50,000 bases of DNA from Apostichopus japonicus (GCF_037975245.1 NC_092567.1:9249214-9299213); one strand, 5' to 3'. Counted from the first letter of the stretch, positions 1-11,055 are shown. Program-made: numbers and translations. Notes: a model not told the origin generated them from the letters alone.

Positions 1-1020
1 CACTAAAACACAAAACAGATGTAATAAATAAATTATAGTTATCTATACTGTATCCCAAGCAGGCTGGTGAGGATCCGCTGGACTTAAGCTGCATCCTTTG
101 AAGATATGTTTCGTTCTCTTGAAGAAATTTTAAAACACAGAAATCTATCTAAGAGAAGAAACTCAATTTTCTGCGGATAACTGCTTCATTTTATTAGCCA
201 AATAGTATCAAAACCTGGGGAAATGTAGACGTAAGGGAGTAACAGACTCGTTGGTTTTTATGGTATCTCTTTTTTTTTGGAGGGGGGGGGGGGGGATTTG
301 ACTAAAGAGCTACAGTATATGTGCGTCTTATGGTAATGTTATATACGTCACTAGCTAAACACAATGTAAAATGTACATAAATGGCAGATCACTATGCCAC
401 CTTACATTACATCTCCGAAATATAAGTTTTCAAGCGATACTCCTGTTGTTATGAACAACTGAATTTTCATATTTTAATTTATCATAAATAATAATGCAAA
501 TGGACATGAAATAATGTAATACCTTGTAAAAAATAATTGCGACTGTTTCTTACAATACGATCCAGGGTTCGAATTAGCCGCGGGATTGCGCGATTCCCGC
601 AATTAGATTTCACATTCTGCATGTAAAAAGTTGCCAAGACCGGATTTCCAGGAATAAATTTCAGCCAAGTCAAGTTGAATTAAACATAAATTACGGCTGT
701 GACAGTGTAGCGATTTATCGCTAAACGATCGCATTTGGAATAAACGTTGAGTAAAAGCCGCGATTATTTTTGTATGTTATCCCGTCGATAATCCATCTTA
801 ACATCCCGTAAATTTGCTTGCCAGTCTTTCCTTCTATTAATAAATGAATGAAAAATGTACCATTTTTGAGAATTTCAATATTTACGTATGCACGAACGTA
901 TACAGTAGCTACAACTATGAGAGGAAAGCAATTGCTATGGACTACCAGAGCTTGCTGCTTGATGAAAACAAAAATACGTGCATTCGACAAAATATATGTT
1001 TGCGTAAAGTCCCCACAAAC
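1..1020. other. non-coding stretch, no gene seen
   Basis: I see no convincing gene here. Short open frames near 482-1096 have no family resemblance and overlap one another on both strands. A poly-G tract lies near 280-296. A GC-rich inverted patch near 565-605 (CGGGATTGCGCGATTCCCGC) looks like the tip of a dispersed repeat but cannot be bounded. Confidence 0.5.
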
Positions 1021-1021
1021 C

Positions 1022-1450
1022 TCCGACCACATGGTAGCCTTAAATCACAAAGAGTCAACATTGAAATCTAGCCTAACCATCTGTTTACTCGCTTAAATTG
1101 TGTCGCAGTTAGCTCGCACTAAAATATTCACCGAATACGTTCGTTATTGCTGTTATCTTCAACTTCATGGTAGTCAGCCACCAGCCTAAGTCAATGGGGA
1201 ATTCTAGCCTAAGAATCTGCTTATTTGCTCAAATTGTAAGGCAGTTGGCTGGAACTAAACTATCCATGGAATACTTTCATTATTGCTGCTATCTTCAACC
1301 TCATGGTAGTCAGCCACCAGCCTAAGTCAATGGGGAGAGCTAGCCTAAGAATCTGCTTATTTGCTCAAATTGTAAGGCAGTTGGCTGGAACTAAACTATC
1401 CATGGAATACTTTCATTATTACTGCTATCTTCGACCACATGCTAGCTTAT
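1022..1450. repeat. 136-bp tandem repeat, about three copies
   Basis: The word TAGCCTAA recurs at about 1069, 1205 and 1341, a spacing of 136 bp. Copies two and three are nearly identical, sharing the blocks around CAGCCACCAGCCTAAGTCAA and GGCAGTTGGCTGGAACTAAA. The first copy is clearly more diverged. A partial fourth copy ends near 1450. No reading frame is conserved. Confidence 0.85.
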
Positions 1451-1845
1451 GACCACATCGGTTTCTACACACAAAAGCGTAGCCTTGTTAACATCTTTGA
1501 ATTACCTGCAAATCGGCAATTGTTTGGAAGGTATGTGCTTTGTTTTGAAGAGGTAATATAGTATTGTACGTACACAGTTGCTGTTGCGATGGATTAAAGA
1601 TTTCACTTTTGAGTGGTTTTCACCGGTATCATATTTTCGTTTTCAGTGTTGAGTGATTTTATCCACACAGGAAATAGAAACCATTACGAATGGCTAAACC
1701 TGGAAATAGTAAGCAATTAAAACAGCCATCTACACTACAAGAAAGTTATTTCATTGAATTAATCTTCTGTATTCGCGTGTCTTGATTAATCAAAGCGTGA
1801 TATCATGAAAGCAATCGCGTAGCACTTACGCGACCCCCCTCTCAG

Positions 1846-1925
1846 AAAACGGGTACCCGTTTTGAGTGTTTTCGATTCGGGTACACGAATGTTCGGTCGG
1901 GTACCCGGGCATTCGGGTACCCGAC
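1846..1925. repeat. cluster of GGGTACCC palindromes
   Basis: An 18-bp perfect palindrome centred on GGGTACCC lies at 1846-1863. A 12-bp inverted pair, GTCGGGTACCCG (1896-1907) and CGGGTACCCGAC (1914-1925), follows, with a related CGGGTACACGA between them. Transcribed or single-stranded, this would fold into stacked hairpins. It may be the end of a DNA transposon, but no partner end or target duplication was found. Confidence 0.7.
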
Positions 1926-1929
1926 TCAG

Positions 1930-3380
1930 ACCTAGACTGTTTTTACTCATTAAATAAAACTAATGCTCAAGAGAAATGTTTCATCCTTCGCTTGGATCAA
2001 GTAAATTATCATGGATGCAACTCTGCTGCAGGCTATGGTAGTCTCTGATGAAAAGGAATTATCGTGGTTATTCAAAATATTTACGTGTTTCTTGAGTATA
2101 ATGGAAACGAGCATTTGTCATAACGTCACAAGTAATGTATCTGAATCATAACAGTGAAACTAGGGACGTGCAGTTAGTTACAGATGATTTGTCCAGTCTT
2201 GTAGCTCCGTAATTTAACTCAATTAAGTAAATACAAATACATTTAGTCTTTTTCTATCATCAATATTTAAATTATTAGTTTTCATGGTATTTGATGATGT
2301 CACTAATGCGTTGTAATATAAAGCTGAATATCTTGATAACCGGGTAGCTTTACAAACATCACGAGCAATCAAATGTTTCATTTCTCTGTACAATAACACA
2401 TCTTTACTAAGATTCTACTTAAACTCATTATTTAAATTAATTAATAGTAATGTAAATACATACAAACCTCTCTATCTCCACCCCTTAACATTATTTCTCA
2501 GACTCGTACACATTGTACCCTCGTTCATTGTTCTGTGTTTAAAGGACACATCGAGAATCTCATTGTTAATGGTGGAGTGACGTCACTGCTGATGATGTCA
2601 TCATTGATCAATCTCAAAAACATAAGTAGTTAGTGTAAACAACACGTTTGCCAGATCGATTAAATGCTTTACTATTTTGACAGATGTGTGTATAATAGCA
2701 ACTAAATTATCTCGTGATAACAGCTTAGAGAGAGATTCGGAGACGATGTAGTCGAAGTCAAAGTCAGTTTGTGCATTATTTAGAATATTCTAATCCGTCG
2801 ATATTTGGACTTCATTTTCTGACACTCTCATAACGTATTCCTGCCGCCACCCCTACCCCCTCCCCAATCCTGATTCCTTTCCACTTTGCAAAGCGATGTG
2901 TCACCTATCACCTGCACCGTGTTCCTACACCTATGATTTATCTTAGTACAGTTTGAAGAACATTAAAGTAAGAAACCCTGAGTGTAAAACAAAAGTAAGC
3001 TCCCTTTACTGAACTGAAATGCCCTTAGATCCAGCAGTCCTCTTACATGGAGACTGGCTACGTGGTTATGAAAATGTTTTGTTTATTCTTTTACATACAT
3101 AATTTAACTTCAAATTTGCTAATAAACAAATACCCTTTTCATCTTTCACAATGTTTTATAAATAATGTTTAATTATGAATCTAGTGATTTGTGATGACGT
3201 CACTGATGTTGAGTGTTCTCTGATCCGTTCATCGTCCCATGGATAATTATTCTTAATCTCAGCACCGAATACTCGACTATCATGATGTGGTTTCTTAATT
3301 TAGTCCAAGATTCGTTTCTGTTTAAATGGAAGCATATGCTTTCATTTAGGATAATTGATCAGATATGTTAATGAGATGAT
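1930..3380. other. non-coding stretch, no gene seen
   Basis: AT-rich sequence without convincing open frames. Isolated CRE-like TGACGTCA words occur near 2578 and 3194, the same word that forms the array at 33218. Nothing else could be supported. Confidence 0.5.
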
Positions 3381-3389
3381 AACAATACT

Positions 3390-3545
3390 AACCTGAGTGG
3401 TTTTATAACTGAGAGGATAATAGTTGTAAACTGATCAGGTATAAAACCGAGATGATCATAATAGTAAACTGATCGGTAATCTTACTGAGATATAAGGATT
3501 GTTAACTGATCAGCTATATTACTGATATCATAATAATAGCTAACT
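3390..3545. repeat. degenerate tandem repeat, about 45-50 bp
   Basis: Three to four diverged copies of a block containing AAACTGATC followed by TTACTGAGAT-like words and ATAATAG. Spacing is irregular. No coding potential is seen. Confidence 0.45.
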
Positions 3546-3712
3546 AATAAGATCAAAATTAAGGAATCAACTAGATTGATTACTCAGTCATTATGACGTT
3601 ATCATCGAGAGCCAACATAAATCTCGTGAATATAATGTTTATGATTTCAGATCAACAAAGATTAAGTGTGCACTTATCATGAACATATCTCTCTTTTATA
3701 TTTTCATCAGTT

Positions 3713-3772
3713 TGGAATCGTATCGACTTAGTCACGAATCGTCGTCTGAATCTACAAACCGGTCAATGGCAG
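3713..3772 (+). other. possible short host exon (A)
   Basis: A pyrimidine-rich tract ending in CATCAG precedes the block, and an AG|GTAAAG donor follows it, so the flanks look like good splice sites. One frame is open and starts LESYRLSHESSSES; it ends in splice phase 1. I do not recognise the protein. The call rests on splice signals and an open frame over only about 20 codons, so chance is a real alternative. The next candidate at 4973 is phase-compatible. Confidence 0.3.
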
Positions 3773-4789
3773 GTAAAGAGTTTGATCACCTTTCATTCAG
3801 CTATTGCTCATAATGCAAGTCTGGTCAGCTTGTTTGCGTTATGCTGCCCTAACACTGTTTTCAGTTCCCAATCATTAAAAATAAATCAATGTAGTGATAC
3901 ATTATATGTGAAGTTTTCGTGTTGCTGGTAATATTAGAAGTTCCGATGTAGAAAAAGAACTTTCAGACATCTTCCCGCTCCTACTTCCAAGGGGTGGGAG
4001 GTGGAGGGATCGGATGGAATCTTGCGTGCAAACATTGTCTAAATGAATCTCATTTAGCGCTTACAATGCTTGGTTCTATATTGACACACCCGTACAATTT
4101 CCATGTCAGTTTGATATTGTAAACATATAGTTACAACTAAGATTGACTTTTGGACAGGTGTGCTATATACTGTACAATCTTTTTGACACATGCCGTTTGA
4201 TTAATAATCGAAGTTGTGAATTTGCATCCAATAAAATTCACGTTGATTCTAAGATGAAACCGTAGAATGTTATAAATCATATTGAACAGGTCTGTTCTTG
4301 TCATTTCTGTGTAATTGTTCACCATAGCACATACAACAGTCGTAACAGTCCGTTTAACTGACCATGTATCTTACTGTACCGGCTCCCTGGTTTTAACTGG
4401 TCATGTTTAGGTTTTTAGTTGTTTCTGTTGGTGTGAGACGTGGGTCTTCCATTCAGCATTATAACACTAACAGATATATTACTTTAACATGTTGGTCTTG
4501 ATTCAAGTAATTACTAATCAAATTAAATTTAACCATTTCTATGGTACTTTGCGAATTGGTCAAATGCACAGGATGGTGATGGGTAAAATTTGGAAGTTAG
4601 TAATAGGAACAGATGTCTGTAGAATTTGACTCTAAAAACTTATTTTAAGTTGATTTCTATACTGTCTTAGTGTTTAACTCAAATAATGTTGAGAATGAAG
4701 TCACTGCGTAAACGTTTTAATAACATTAAATAAAGCTGCATGCTACGTAATAGGTTATAACTTTGACCAATCCATATAATATTCACACA

Positions 4790-5320
4790 TAACTGGAGGC
4801 CTCTGCAACGAATTAATAGGTATAGGTTGTTACAACCACATGACTGTTACTTATACTAGTGAGGTATTTATCGTTTAATCAGATTCAGACAATAGTTTGT
4901 CCCACGAATTTATTGTCATGTGTTATAAAGTAACATAATGTTTTCAACGTCCTTATCTTTTCTCAAATACAGAACCTAGAAATATCAATCATGGTATTCT
5001 TCCTTGTGAATTAAATCTTGCTAATGAATTAACTGTGTTGCTTAGAAAGCTCCAGGGGATTTGACCAAACCGTGAAATATTCGCAGAATTATTGGATACC
5101 CTGCAACGAAATAAGATATTTAGATATGTTGTCACAATATAGTAACTGCTAATGATTAGTGAATTATTTGTCGTTTAACCAGATTTAGACAATTTGTGTC
5201 CTATAAATTTAGTGTCATGAATATTTGTTTTGTTAATAAACTTACCTTAATCTTCCCTGGTGGACTGAAGTAACATTATGTGTTCAAGTCCTTCTCATTC
5301 CTTTAACGGTCAAGTTTGCT
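4790..5320. repeat. diverged tandem duplication of an intron-like block
   Basis: The block around 4800-5040 is repeated at about 5100-5320. Both copies share TTATCGTTTAA or TTGTCGTTTAA, then CAGATT.AGACAA, TTTA.TGTCATG and a CCTT-rich tract. The copies are clearly diverged and have different gaps. The first copy holds the exon-like block at 4973; the equivalent splice sites are not preserved in the second. Confidence 0.5.
4973..4993 (+). other. possible 21-nt micro-exon (B)
   Basis: A TTATCTTTTCTCAAATACAG acceptor precedes the block and ATG|GTATTC follows. It is 21 nt long, a multiple of three, and stays open (EPRNINH) when entered in the phase left by the candidate exon at 3713. Both lie in a region without mobile elements. 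Very short exons are easy to predict by chance, so this is only a lead. Confidence 0.22.
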
Positions 5321-5324
5321 ACCA

Positions 5325-6600
5325 GCAGAGTGTAGCAAAAACAGCACAAAGTACAAAATTCCAATTTTGCTATTCTTTCTATTCTATAAGTTCAATCTTA
5401 CTCAATTATTAACTCAAATTTATCAAGGTAAATGTTCCTGCGACGGTTCCACGTACACTCATGTGTATAGGATATTAAATACCTGTAGTTTATGGTCAGA
5501 AATGAGGATGAACTGGTAGTGTAACGGATGGTGACCGATGCGAAGCAGCGCGATTTAACATTGTTGTTCTTTGTCTGGTTTTAAAATCATACCAGAAACT
5601 GGTTTTTATTGCCTATTATTTGTGTGTGGAGTGCATATATAAACGAAATTGCTTGTAAACATCAGACTCACCGTTTTCCAGAGTGTAAATGCTGGACATT
5701 TTGTCGATTGATATAAATGAAGGAAGAGGTGATACGTTTACTGATAAAATGAAAGAAAATTGAAGACTATTTTGTAATTTGTAAAAATATTATATGAAAT
5801 GAAATGACTAACTTAACGAATGTAGCATTAACATAGCTGGTTTCGTTAACAGTATCAACTTAATTGCCATCAAATAATAGCACTCAATAGTTTTCATCGG
5901 TTTAATGAATTATTATAACTTGGATAGATGCTTGAACTCATGTGAAATCCGGCTGCTTTTTGAAAAGCATCGGAACTTAAATCAGACCTATTACATATTT
6001 CATAACGTTTAGTACATACTAACTTCACCTTCTTATACATGTAAGAAATCGGGCTGAAGTTTCTTCTAATCTCATCTAAACCGTTGAACAAATAGCATGT
6101 ACACTTAGAGCTTTTGTAGGAAATATCTAACTCGAATATAGTACAAAAGCAGCATATATTGTTCATTTCATTTCCGTTAGCACCAGTATAAATATAAAAT
6201 ATTTGTTAACATGATAACCAAAGACTAAGAATTATAACAATATGTACATCAATATGAACGTAAATATAAGAAAGTAAAAGGTTTATAAATACTTGAAAAC
6301 TTATAATGTTACTAAAAATAATCTACAAATAGGCCCAGGGTTCAAGTGGTTCTGTTTGAGTAAGCTTTAAAGCAAAGAAAAGAAAATAGGCAAGAAATGA
6401 GGATTGTGTAAATTCTATTGGCTTTAACTAAATACCGTTAAGTGCAGGGTACAGTGTGTGTTCTATACGAATAGTTCATTTGTTCTCAATACAATAGGAA
6501 TTTTCGAATAAAAACGCTTAAAGGAATAAGCAGTTACCGGAAGAGCTTTAAATGTTGCAGCTTATAATTATGAGGATGTTATCTTTTATCTTTTTGATAC
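5325..6600. other. non-coding stretch, no gene seen
   Basis: AT-rich, with a few open frames of 60-90 codons that show no family features and no splice support. No repeats beyond short A/T runs were noticed. Confidence 0.45.
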
Positions 6601-6609
6601 ACCATTATC

Positions 6610-6905
6610 AGGCGCGTATCCATAGGGGGGGGCGTTGGGGCGCTTGCCCCCGGGTAAGAAAAAGAGGAGAGAAAAAAGTGAGAAGAAAAAGGGAAAGAAG
6701 AGGGGGGGGGAAGAGGAGAAGGAGAGGAAGGAAGGGGGAAAAAGAAGAAAGAGAGAAAAAGGAGAAAAGGAGGGAGTAGACGAAAAACGCCAAGACACCG
6801 GGAAGAGAAAGAGGAACAGTGACATGATTACAGCGCTGATCCCTATTATACACAGGGTAGCCAGTGACGGATCGAGGATTTCGGAAGGGGCGTGCGTCCA
6901 CCCTA
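6610..6905. mobile_element. hAT-like element fragments with homopurine core
   Basis: A CAGGCGCGTATCC terminus at 6610 leads into G-runs, the usual look of the small hAT elements in this window; the same terminus recurs in reverse near 29800. The core is purine-only from 6680 to 6776. A second terminus-like CAGTGACGGATCGAGG begins near 6853. I could not match 8-bp target duplications, so the pieces may be nested or truncated. Long open frames across the purine tract come from low complexity, not from genes. Confidence 0.45.
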
Positions 6906-7089
6906 CCGCTGACACCGACAACTCAATTTTTGACGTTTCCATTTTTCCTCTCTCACTAATGTATTTATATACTATATATAGTCTATCATAACACGTGTGT
7001 GTGTATGGACGCCTTAAATAATTGTACAATTGTACTATGAAACCAACTGTGACTGGTCTCGAACTCGATCGAGTCGTCGGGAACATGAC

Positions 7090-7880
7090 ACATTTCGGTA
7101 TTAGACCCGGATCTATATGCGAGCTGTACTGGACCTGTGTCTATCGATGCAACACTGTCATCAATAGATAAAATGTTATACACTCCGACCTGAATGCTAA
7201 TTTTTAGCCCAATTCTAGTAACGTAACTCGTACAATTAATCTAAATATAAATTCCGCATGCGATTGGAGAATTGAGCACATCTCCTGTGAATATCATGTA
7301 GTGGATCCAAGGCTGTATCATGGGCGGGAGGGGTGGGGGTCGGACGCATCACTTCTTGAGATTGTTCCCATCAGCATGAAAACGAGCGCCTCACAACCCT
7401 CCATCCCTCTAATTGCTTCCCGACGAGTTACGAAACTTAATTAATGACCTTCGCCCGTAGTACCAAGACCTTGACAAAATCCGACAACACACCCCTTCAT
7501 CTATAACAAATGATCGGGTTGTGTATAAGTGACATCTAGCGGTCGAGCACTGATCTACATGGAGTGTGACCACTCCCGATTTTGCAAAACTCCCAAGAAA
7601 TCCCAAGGACACTGTACTGTATGGATATCAAGCAATATCGAGTGATGAGAATCCCTAAACTGAAGGCAGATAGAGAGTCGAAGCCTTCAGTGTGTAATGA
7701 ACTTGAAACTGTGCGTCTTTCGAAAAGAAAAAAGAATGTGGGGCATTGAACAATAAACAGATGAAAGTTATTAATTTCAGTCTAAATTATTCAAATTTGT
7801 AAAGCAAACAGCAGACATCACATCATATCAGAGAGCATGAAAATGGCGTTCCAGGATAAACAGCCTCCAAACAGTCTTTG
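7090..7880. other. non-coding stretch with a possible hAT end
   Basis: No convincing gene. Near 7300-7340, GTGGATCCAAGG followed by G-rich sequence resembles another hAT terminus, but it has no partner end or target duplication. Confidence 0.35.
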
Positions 7881-7889
7881 AATGTAGTC

Positions 7890-8320
7890 ATAGGCGTAGG
7901 AACCCAATTTCAGGTGATGTGGGGCTGTTACGACTTGCCCGAAAAATATACCCAAATTTTTAGCCCCCCCCCCCCCCCCTATGTGTGTACTGTTCGGTTT
8001 CGGAAATATCTGGAATTTTTCATTTCCTTCAACGAAATTTTATAGTAGCCGTTATAAGAGGTTTTAATATTTGTACACCAATAAATTAACTGTGTCTGAA
8101 AATTCCCTGACCAACATTCTTCATCATACTTCCCTCTACTCGTGCAATTTTGACCGGTCTGTTAGGGGTTGAAGGAGGTATTTCTATATTAGTTGTCCAT
8201 AGATGAAATTTTGTGCAACATAATGGGTATGTTTTGAAGTGAATTTATTCACGAGAAATATTTTCAAATTCTGAACATATAATGGACTTACAATCTTGAA
8301 AAGTGGGGCTGTCGGGTATT
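7890..8320. mobile_element. hAT-family fragment
   Basis: The left end CATAGGCGTAGGAACC closely matches the termini of the well-bounded hAT MITE at 27651-28040. Inside are GACTTGCCCGAAAAATAT, shared with the MITE at 19265, and a GAATTTATTCAC block, resembling 29270-29290. The right end is not recognisable, so this copy is probably truncated. Confidence 0.5.
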
Positions 8321-8523
8321 GTGGGCCGCGACGTAGAATCACCTACAAAAAGCAATGATCCACAGGAGATGTGATGAGGTCGAACATGATTTGTGACTGA
8401 TGACAATCTTCAAAAAGGTTATAGATTAAATATACTATTGGGAATACTTGGTTCTCAGGCAAAAGTGTACATCTGATTGGTCATTTTCAAGCCCGAGATG
8501 TGCCATTTTAGGTGATCTGGGGG

Positions 8524-8690
8524 CATAGGCGTCAATCCAGGGGGCGGGGGTACACGTCCCCCCCCCACACATTTCGATGGGTGGTGGAAACAATATCAAA
8601 TGTCCCCCCCCCCCACACACACACACACACATTTGGAAAAAGAGTAATGATGTGGCTCTATTTGGTTAGGACTTACACATCTCAGGATTC
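8524..8690 (+). mobile_element. left end of a hAT element
   Basis: CATAGGCGTCAATCCAG at 8524-8540, followed by G-rich and C-rich runs and a (CA)n tract, matches in reverse the end near 29690 (GGATTGACGCCCCTG). It lies just upstream of the hAT transposase relic and probably belongs to the same deleted element. Confidence 0.45.
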
Positions 8691-8699
8691 ATATCATCG

Positions 8700-9129
8700 A
8701 ATATCACTCAATGTTGCTGAATGGAGAATTCCACCCAGATCTCGTGAGTTGGTACCCTGAGCTCTCCGACAATCTTAAGCTTTGTCTGCCTTTCTTTCGA
8801 GGCCAGTTCCAGTCGTCGTCGGTTGAAGTGTATAGACAAATATTCAAGTTGATGAATCCAGCGGTACGGGCTATGTTTGGTAAAGTCGAAGCTCTCTTGT
8901 GGTCCTCCTCGTCTCCTCCGCCAGTTCGACGGAAGCCGAGAGATAATTTAGTTACTTGAGGCGTTTGAAAACATGGCTACGGAGCACCATGACTCAACAT
9001 AGGCTGAACCATGTGATGGTGTGCCATATTCACCGCGAACGTCTAGCCCAGTTGAAGCCTGAGGAGTTAGCAGAGAAGTTCGTTGGTTCCTCGGATTACG
9101 GACGCCGCATCTTCGGGCGATTCCAGTAG
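8700..9129 (+). pseudogene. hAT transposase, C-terminal relic (ZMYM1/TTF-type)
   Basis: This is the carboxy-terminal part of a hAT transposase of the TTF-type/ZMYM1-like group, ending in the hAT dimerisation region. The frame from 8711 reads HPDLVSWYPELSDNLKLCLP and continues to a block around MNPAVRAMF. The reading then shifts by one near 8900 and continues in another frame with the conserved TEAER, FSYLRRLKTWLRSTM and QHRLNHVMVCHIHRERL motifs, up to a natural TAG at 9127. A TAA at 8944-8946 interrupts the AER-FS motif. The catalytic amino-terminal two thirds is absent. Fragment plus frameshift plus stop make it inactive. The BEL retrotransposon sits 40 bp downstream of the stop codon. Confidence 0.85.
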
Positions 9130-9163
9130 AAAAATAGTGCGCTCCGTCATTATCATAAGAGAC

Positions 9164-9168
9164 AGCAC
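9164..9168. repeat. BEL target-site duplication, left copy (AGCAC)
   Basis: AGCAC directly precedes the TGTAAA start of the 5' LTR and is repeated at 19077-19081, directly after the TTTACA end of the 3' LTR. Five base pairs fits the BEL/Pao superfamily. Confidence 0.95.
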
Positions 9169-9866
9169 TGTAAACGCGCTCACATGATGTGTTGTTCATT
9201 CATACTTAGTAAAGATTCCTAAATCCTATTGGTCCATTCAGGTCAGCTGACCGTGAGTAACGCACGGTAAAATTACGGGGCATCACTTTAATAAACCTTT
9301 GGTTATATGTAACCAAAAATGTTTTGTTTTATGATTTTTCCCCCACACAAATGGTAGTGTATGAATGAACGGGGTTAATCAACGGTCTAGCGTGCGTTAC
9401 TCACATGATTAATGCACTCCGGGTGTTAATGCTATCGCTGGATGCACTCGGGCTCCGCCCTCGTGCATCGCTTGCATTATCCCCCTGTGAGTAACGCACG
9501 CTAGACCGTTGATTAACCCCTTATTTGTGTATTGTTACGAAGTGTGCGTCATGTAAAGTTGCAGTGCTACTGCGCGTGTGCGTGTTTGTGCGAATGTGCG
9601 TGCGTGCGTGAGTATGTGTTTGAAATTTGTTGTTTTCGTTGGTTCTGTCTTTACGGTCATGTACCGGTATATGAGTTCAGTCGATATCAAGAACGTATTG
9701 AAGCAAGAAGTATTTTCCAGTGTTAAACCAAAGATTTTATTTACCAGATTACCAGATAGTTACCAGATATCACAGAAAAATAAACCACGAATCGACTCAT
9801 TACATCTGCGTTGAATAATCTTTGGATTACAGGAATACGGAATTAAGAAATCTTTATTGATTTACA
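9169..9866 (+). repeat. BEL 5' LTR (with a 324-bp insert)
   Basis: It starts TGTAAACGCGC and ends TTTACA, matching the 3' LTR along its whole length except for six extra bases after position 9179, a 4-bp GCGT difference and a large insertion at about 9197-9520. Without the insert the length is close to the 367-bp 3' LTR. It would hold the promoter of the element. The GT-rich stretch near 9575-9615 is a short microsatellite. Confidence 0.95.
9197..9520. mobile_element. hairpin-rich insertion in the BEL 5' LTR
   Basis: The segment is absent from the 3' LTR, so it inserted after BEL did. It contains a perfect 34-bp inverted repeat (9371-9404 with 9487-9520), the 12-bp palindrome GGTCAGCTGACC (9241-9252), the hairpin GGTTA-TATG-TAACC (9301-9314), and a 12-bp inverted pair GTTCATTCATAC / GTATGAATGAAC (9194 and 9359). 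The word GTGAGTAACGCAC appears three times. A possible imperfect target duplication is TTGTT/TTATT. It has no coding capacity. It may be two small palindromic MITEs, one inside the other. Confidence 0.8.
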
Positions 9867-9890
9867 GTAAATAAAATCTCTTATTTGAAG

Positions 9891-10187
9891 ATGTCTACAG
9901 ACGAGGCCGTTACGATGAAGACGTTGGTGTTACGGCGCAGGAATAAGAAGGGAACCTTAACGAGAGCATTGAATTATATTTCTACTCTTATTAGAGAGGA
10001 CGCGGAAATAGACTCTGTCAAGGAACTCTTAGAGAAAACGAATCGAGGTTTAGAAGCAATAGAAGAGGCCCATCAAGCAGTGATTGAAAAGCTTGTGGAC
10101 GAAGAAAAGTTTATTTTGGAAGAAGAATGGATGGCGGACGTAGTTAGCAAGTTCGTCGCAGTAAGGATCGAAGTCCAGAGGTATTAA
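9891..10187 (+). pseudogene. gag: BEL gag, amino-terminal segment
   Basis: The first ATG after the 5' LTR is at 9891, 24 bp downstream of the LTR edge. The frame stays open for about 98 residues and ends at TAA 10185-10187. It is charged and helical, with RRRNKKG near residue 16 and an acidic heptad-like stretch around residues 35-85, as expected for the start of a BEL/Pao gag with the DUF1759-type coiled region. No primer-binding site starting with TGG lies directly after the LTR. The early stop separates this part from the rest of gag, so the polyprotein is broken here. Confidence 0.75.
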
Positions 10188-10531
10188 GACCTAAGCAAAA
10201 AAGGGCCCGAGAGGATCTCAGAAGCTCCCGAAGGCGACGAGGAAAAGAGTTTAACGGACAATGATGATAACGGTATTTTTACTAGGAATAGTAACGTTAG
10301 TCATTGTGTTAGCTCTAAGGAAGTTAATGGTGTTACCGATGGTAATAATAGTAACGTAGACCTGAAGAATGGTGAAGGTCTTCCACATTTAAGTTCATAT
10401 AGGCCTAGGTATAGTTCTAGCCTAGTTGTAGGCTAGAACTGGTATTGGTACTTCATAACCAATTTCGTAGTTAACGTGGCAAGTAAATTGAGCGGTGATG
10501 CTGCGCGTTTGCAGTATTTGCTACAGCTATT

Positions 10532-10540
10532 TAAAGGTAA
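10532..10540. repeat. 9-bp target-site duplication (TAAAGGTAA)
   Basis: TAAAGGTAA at 10532-10540 is repeated perfectly at 10827-10835, on the outer edges of the inverted repeats of the MITE. Confidence 0.9.
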
Positions 10541-10826
10541 CAAAGTGGCTATTCTTACGACTGTTCGTAAGAATAATTTCCGACTACGCATGCGCAGTTG
10601 CTATTTTTATGACAGGAGAACTATTTTTTACGACCAGGAGTAACAATAATTTCCGGTTAGGGTTAGTGTTAGGGTTAGGATTGGGGTTTAGGGTTAAAGT
10701 TAGGGTTAGGGTTACCCCTACTACATGCGCAGTTGCTTTATTTACTTTACTGCGCTTGAATTCGCCTTTGTCGTAAGAATAGTTTATAAATAATTGTTAC
10801 AACTAGTCGTAAGAATAGCCACGGCC
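10541..10826. mobile_element. MITE with internal telomere-like repeats
   Basis: A 286-bp non-coding element has terminal inverted repeats GTGGCTATTCTTACGACT (near 10545, and in reverse near 10805-10823) and a perfect 9-bp target duplication. That length suggests a Mutator-like (MULE) element. The core at about 10656-10719 carries several TTAGGG units and variants, which are vertebrate/echinoderm-type telomere repeats. GCGCATGCG-like and ATGCGCAGTTGCT words flank the core in related copies. It sits in BEL gag. Confidence 0.88.
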
Positions 10827-11055
10827 TAAAGGTAAAGCGCGTTTCTGCATCGAAAGTTGCGCGCTTCTAGTCGACGAAGGTTACTAAAGCGCGAAGGCAA
10901 TTTTGAAACGTCAATTTGGTCAACCGCATCTGATTCTGAATTCTTTGATGAGTAAATTGGTTAGTCGCAAATCGATTAAGGCTAATGACGGAGAAAGCTT
11001 GTGGAAGCTCATATCCGAAATGCAGAGGTGTTAGGCCTACGTTACCTTAACTCAG

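Larger units (their letters stand above)
10188..11055 (+). pseudogene. gag: BEL gag, decayed middle part
   Basis: Between the first gag stop and the next long frame, no reading frame stays open over the expected middle gag domain. The sequence is interrupted at 10541-10826 by a MITE. The residual sequence on either side is continuous once the MITE and one copy of its 9-bp duplication are set aside. Several stops remain in each frame, so this is a pseudogene segment. Confidence 0.55.

Noticed and set aside
6552-7086. Open frames of 75-166 codons on both strands
   Set aside because: They read through a purine/pyrimidine-only tract and hAT ends; composition explains their length.
10656-10719. 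Telomere or telomere-fusion remnant
   Set aside because: The TTAGGG block is bounded by inverted repeats and a 9-bp duplication, so it belongs to a MITE.
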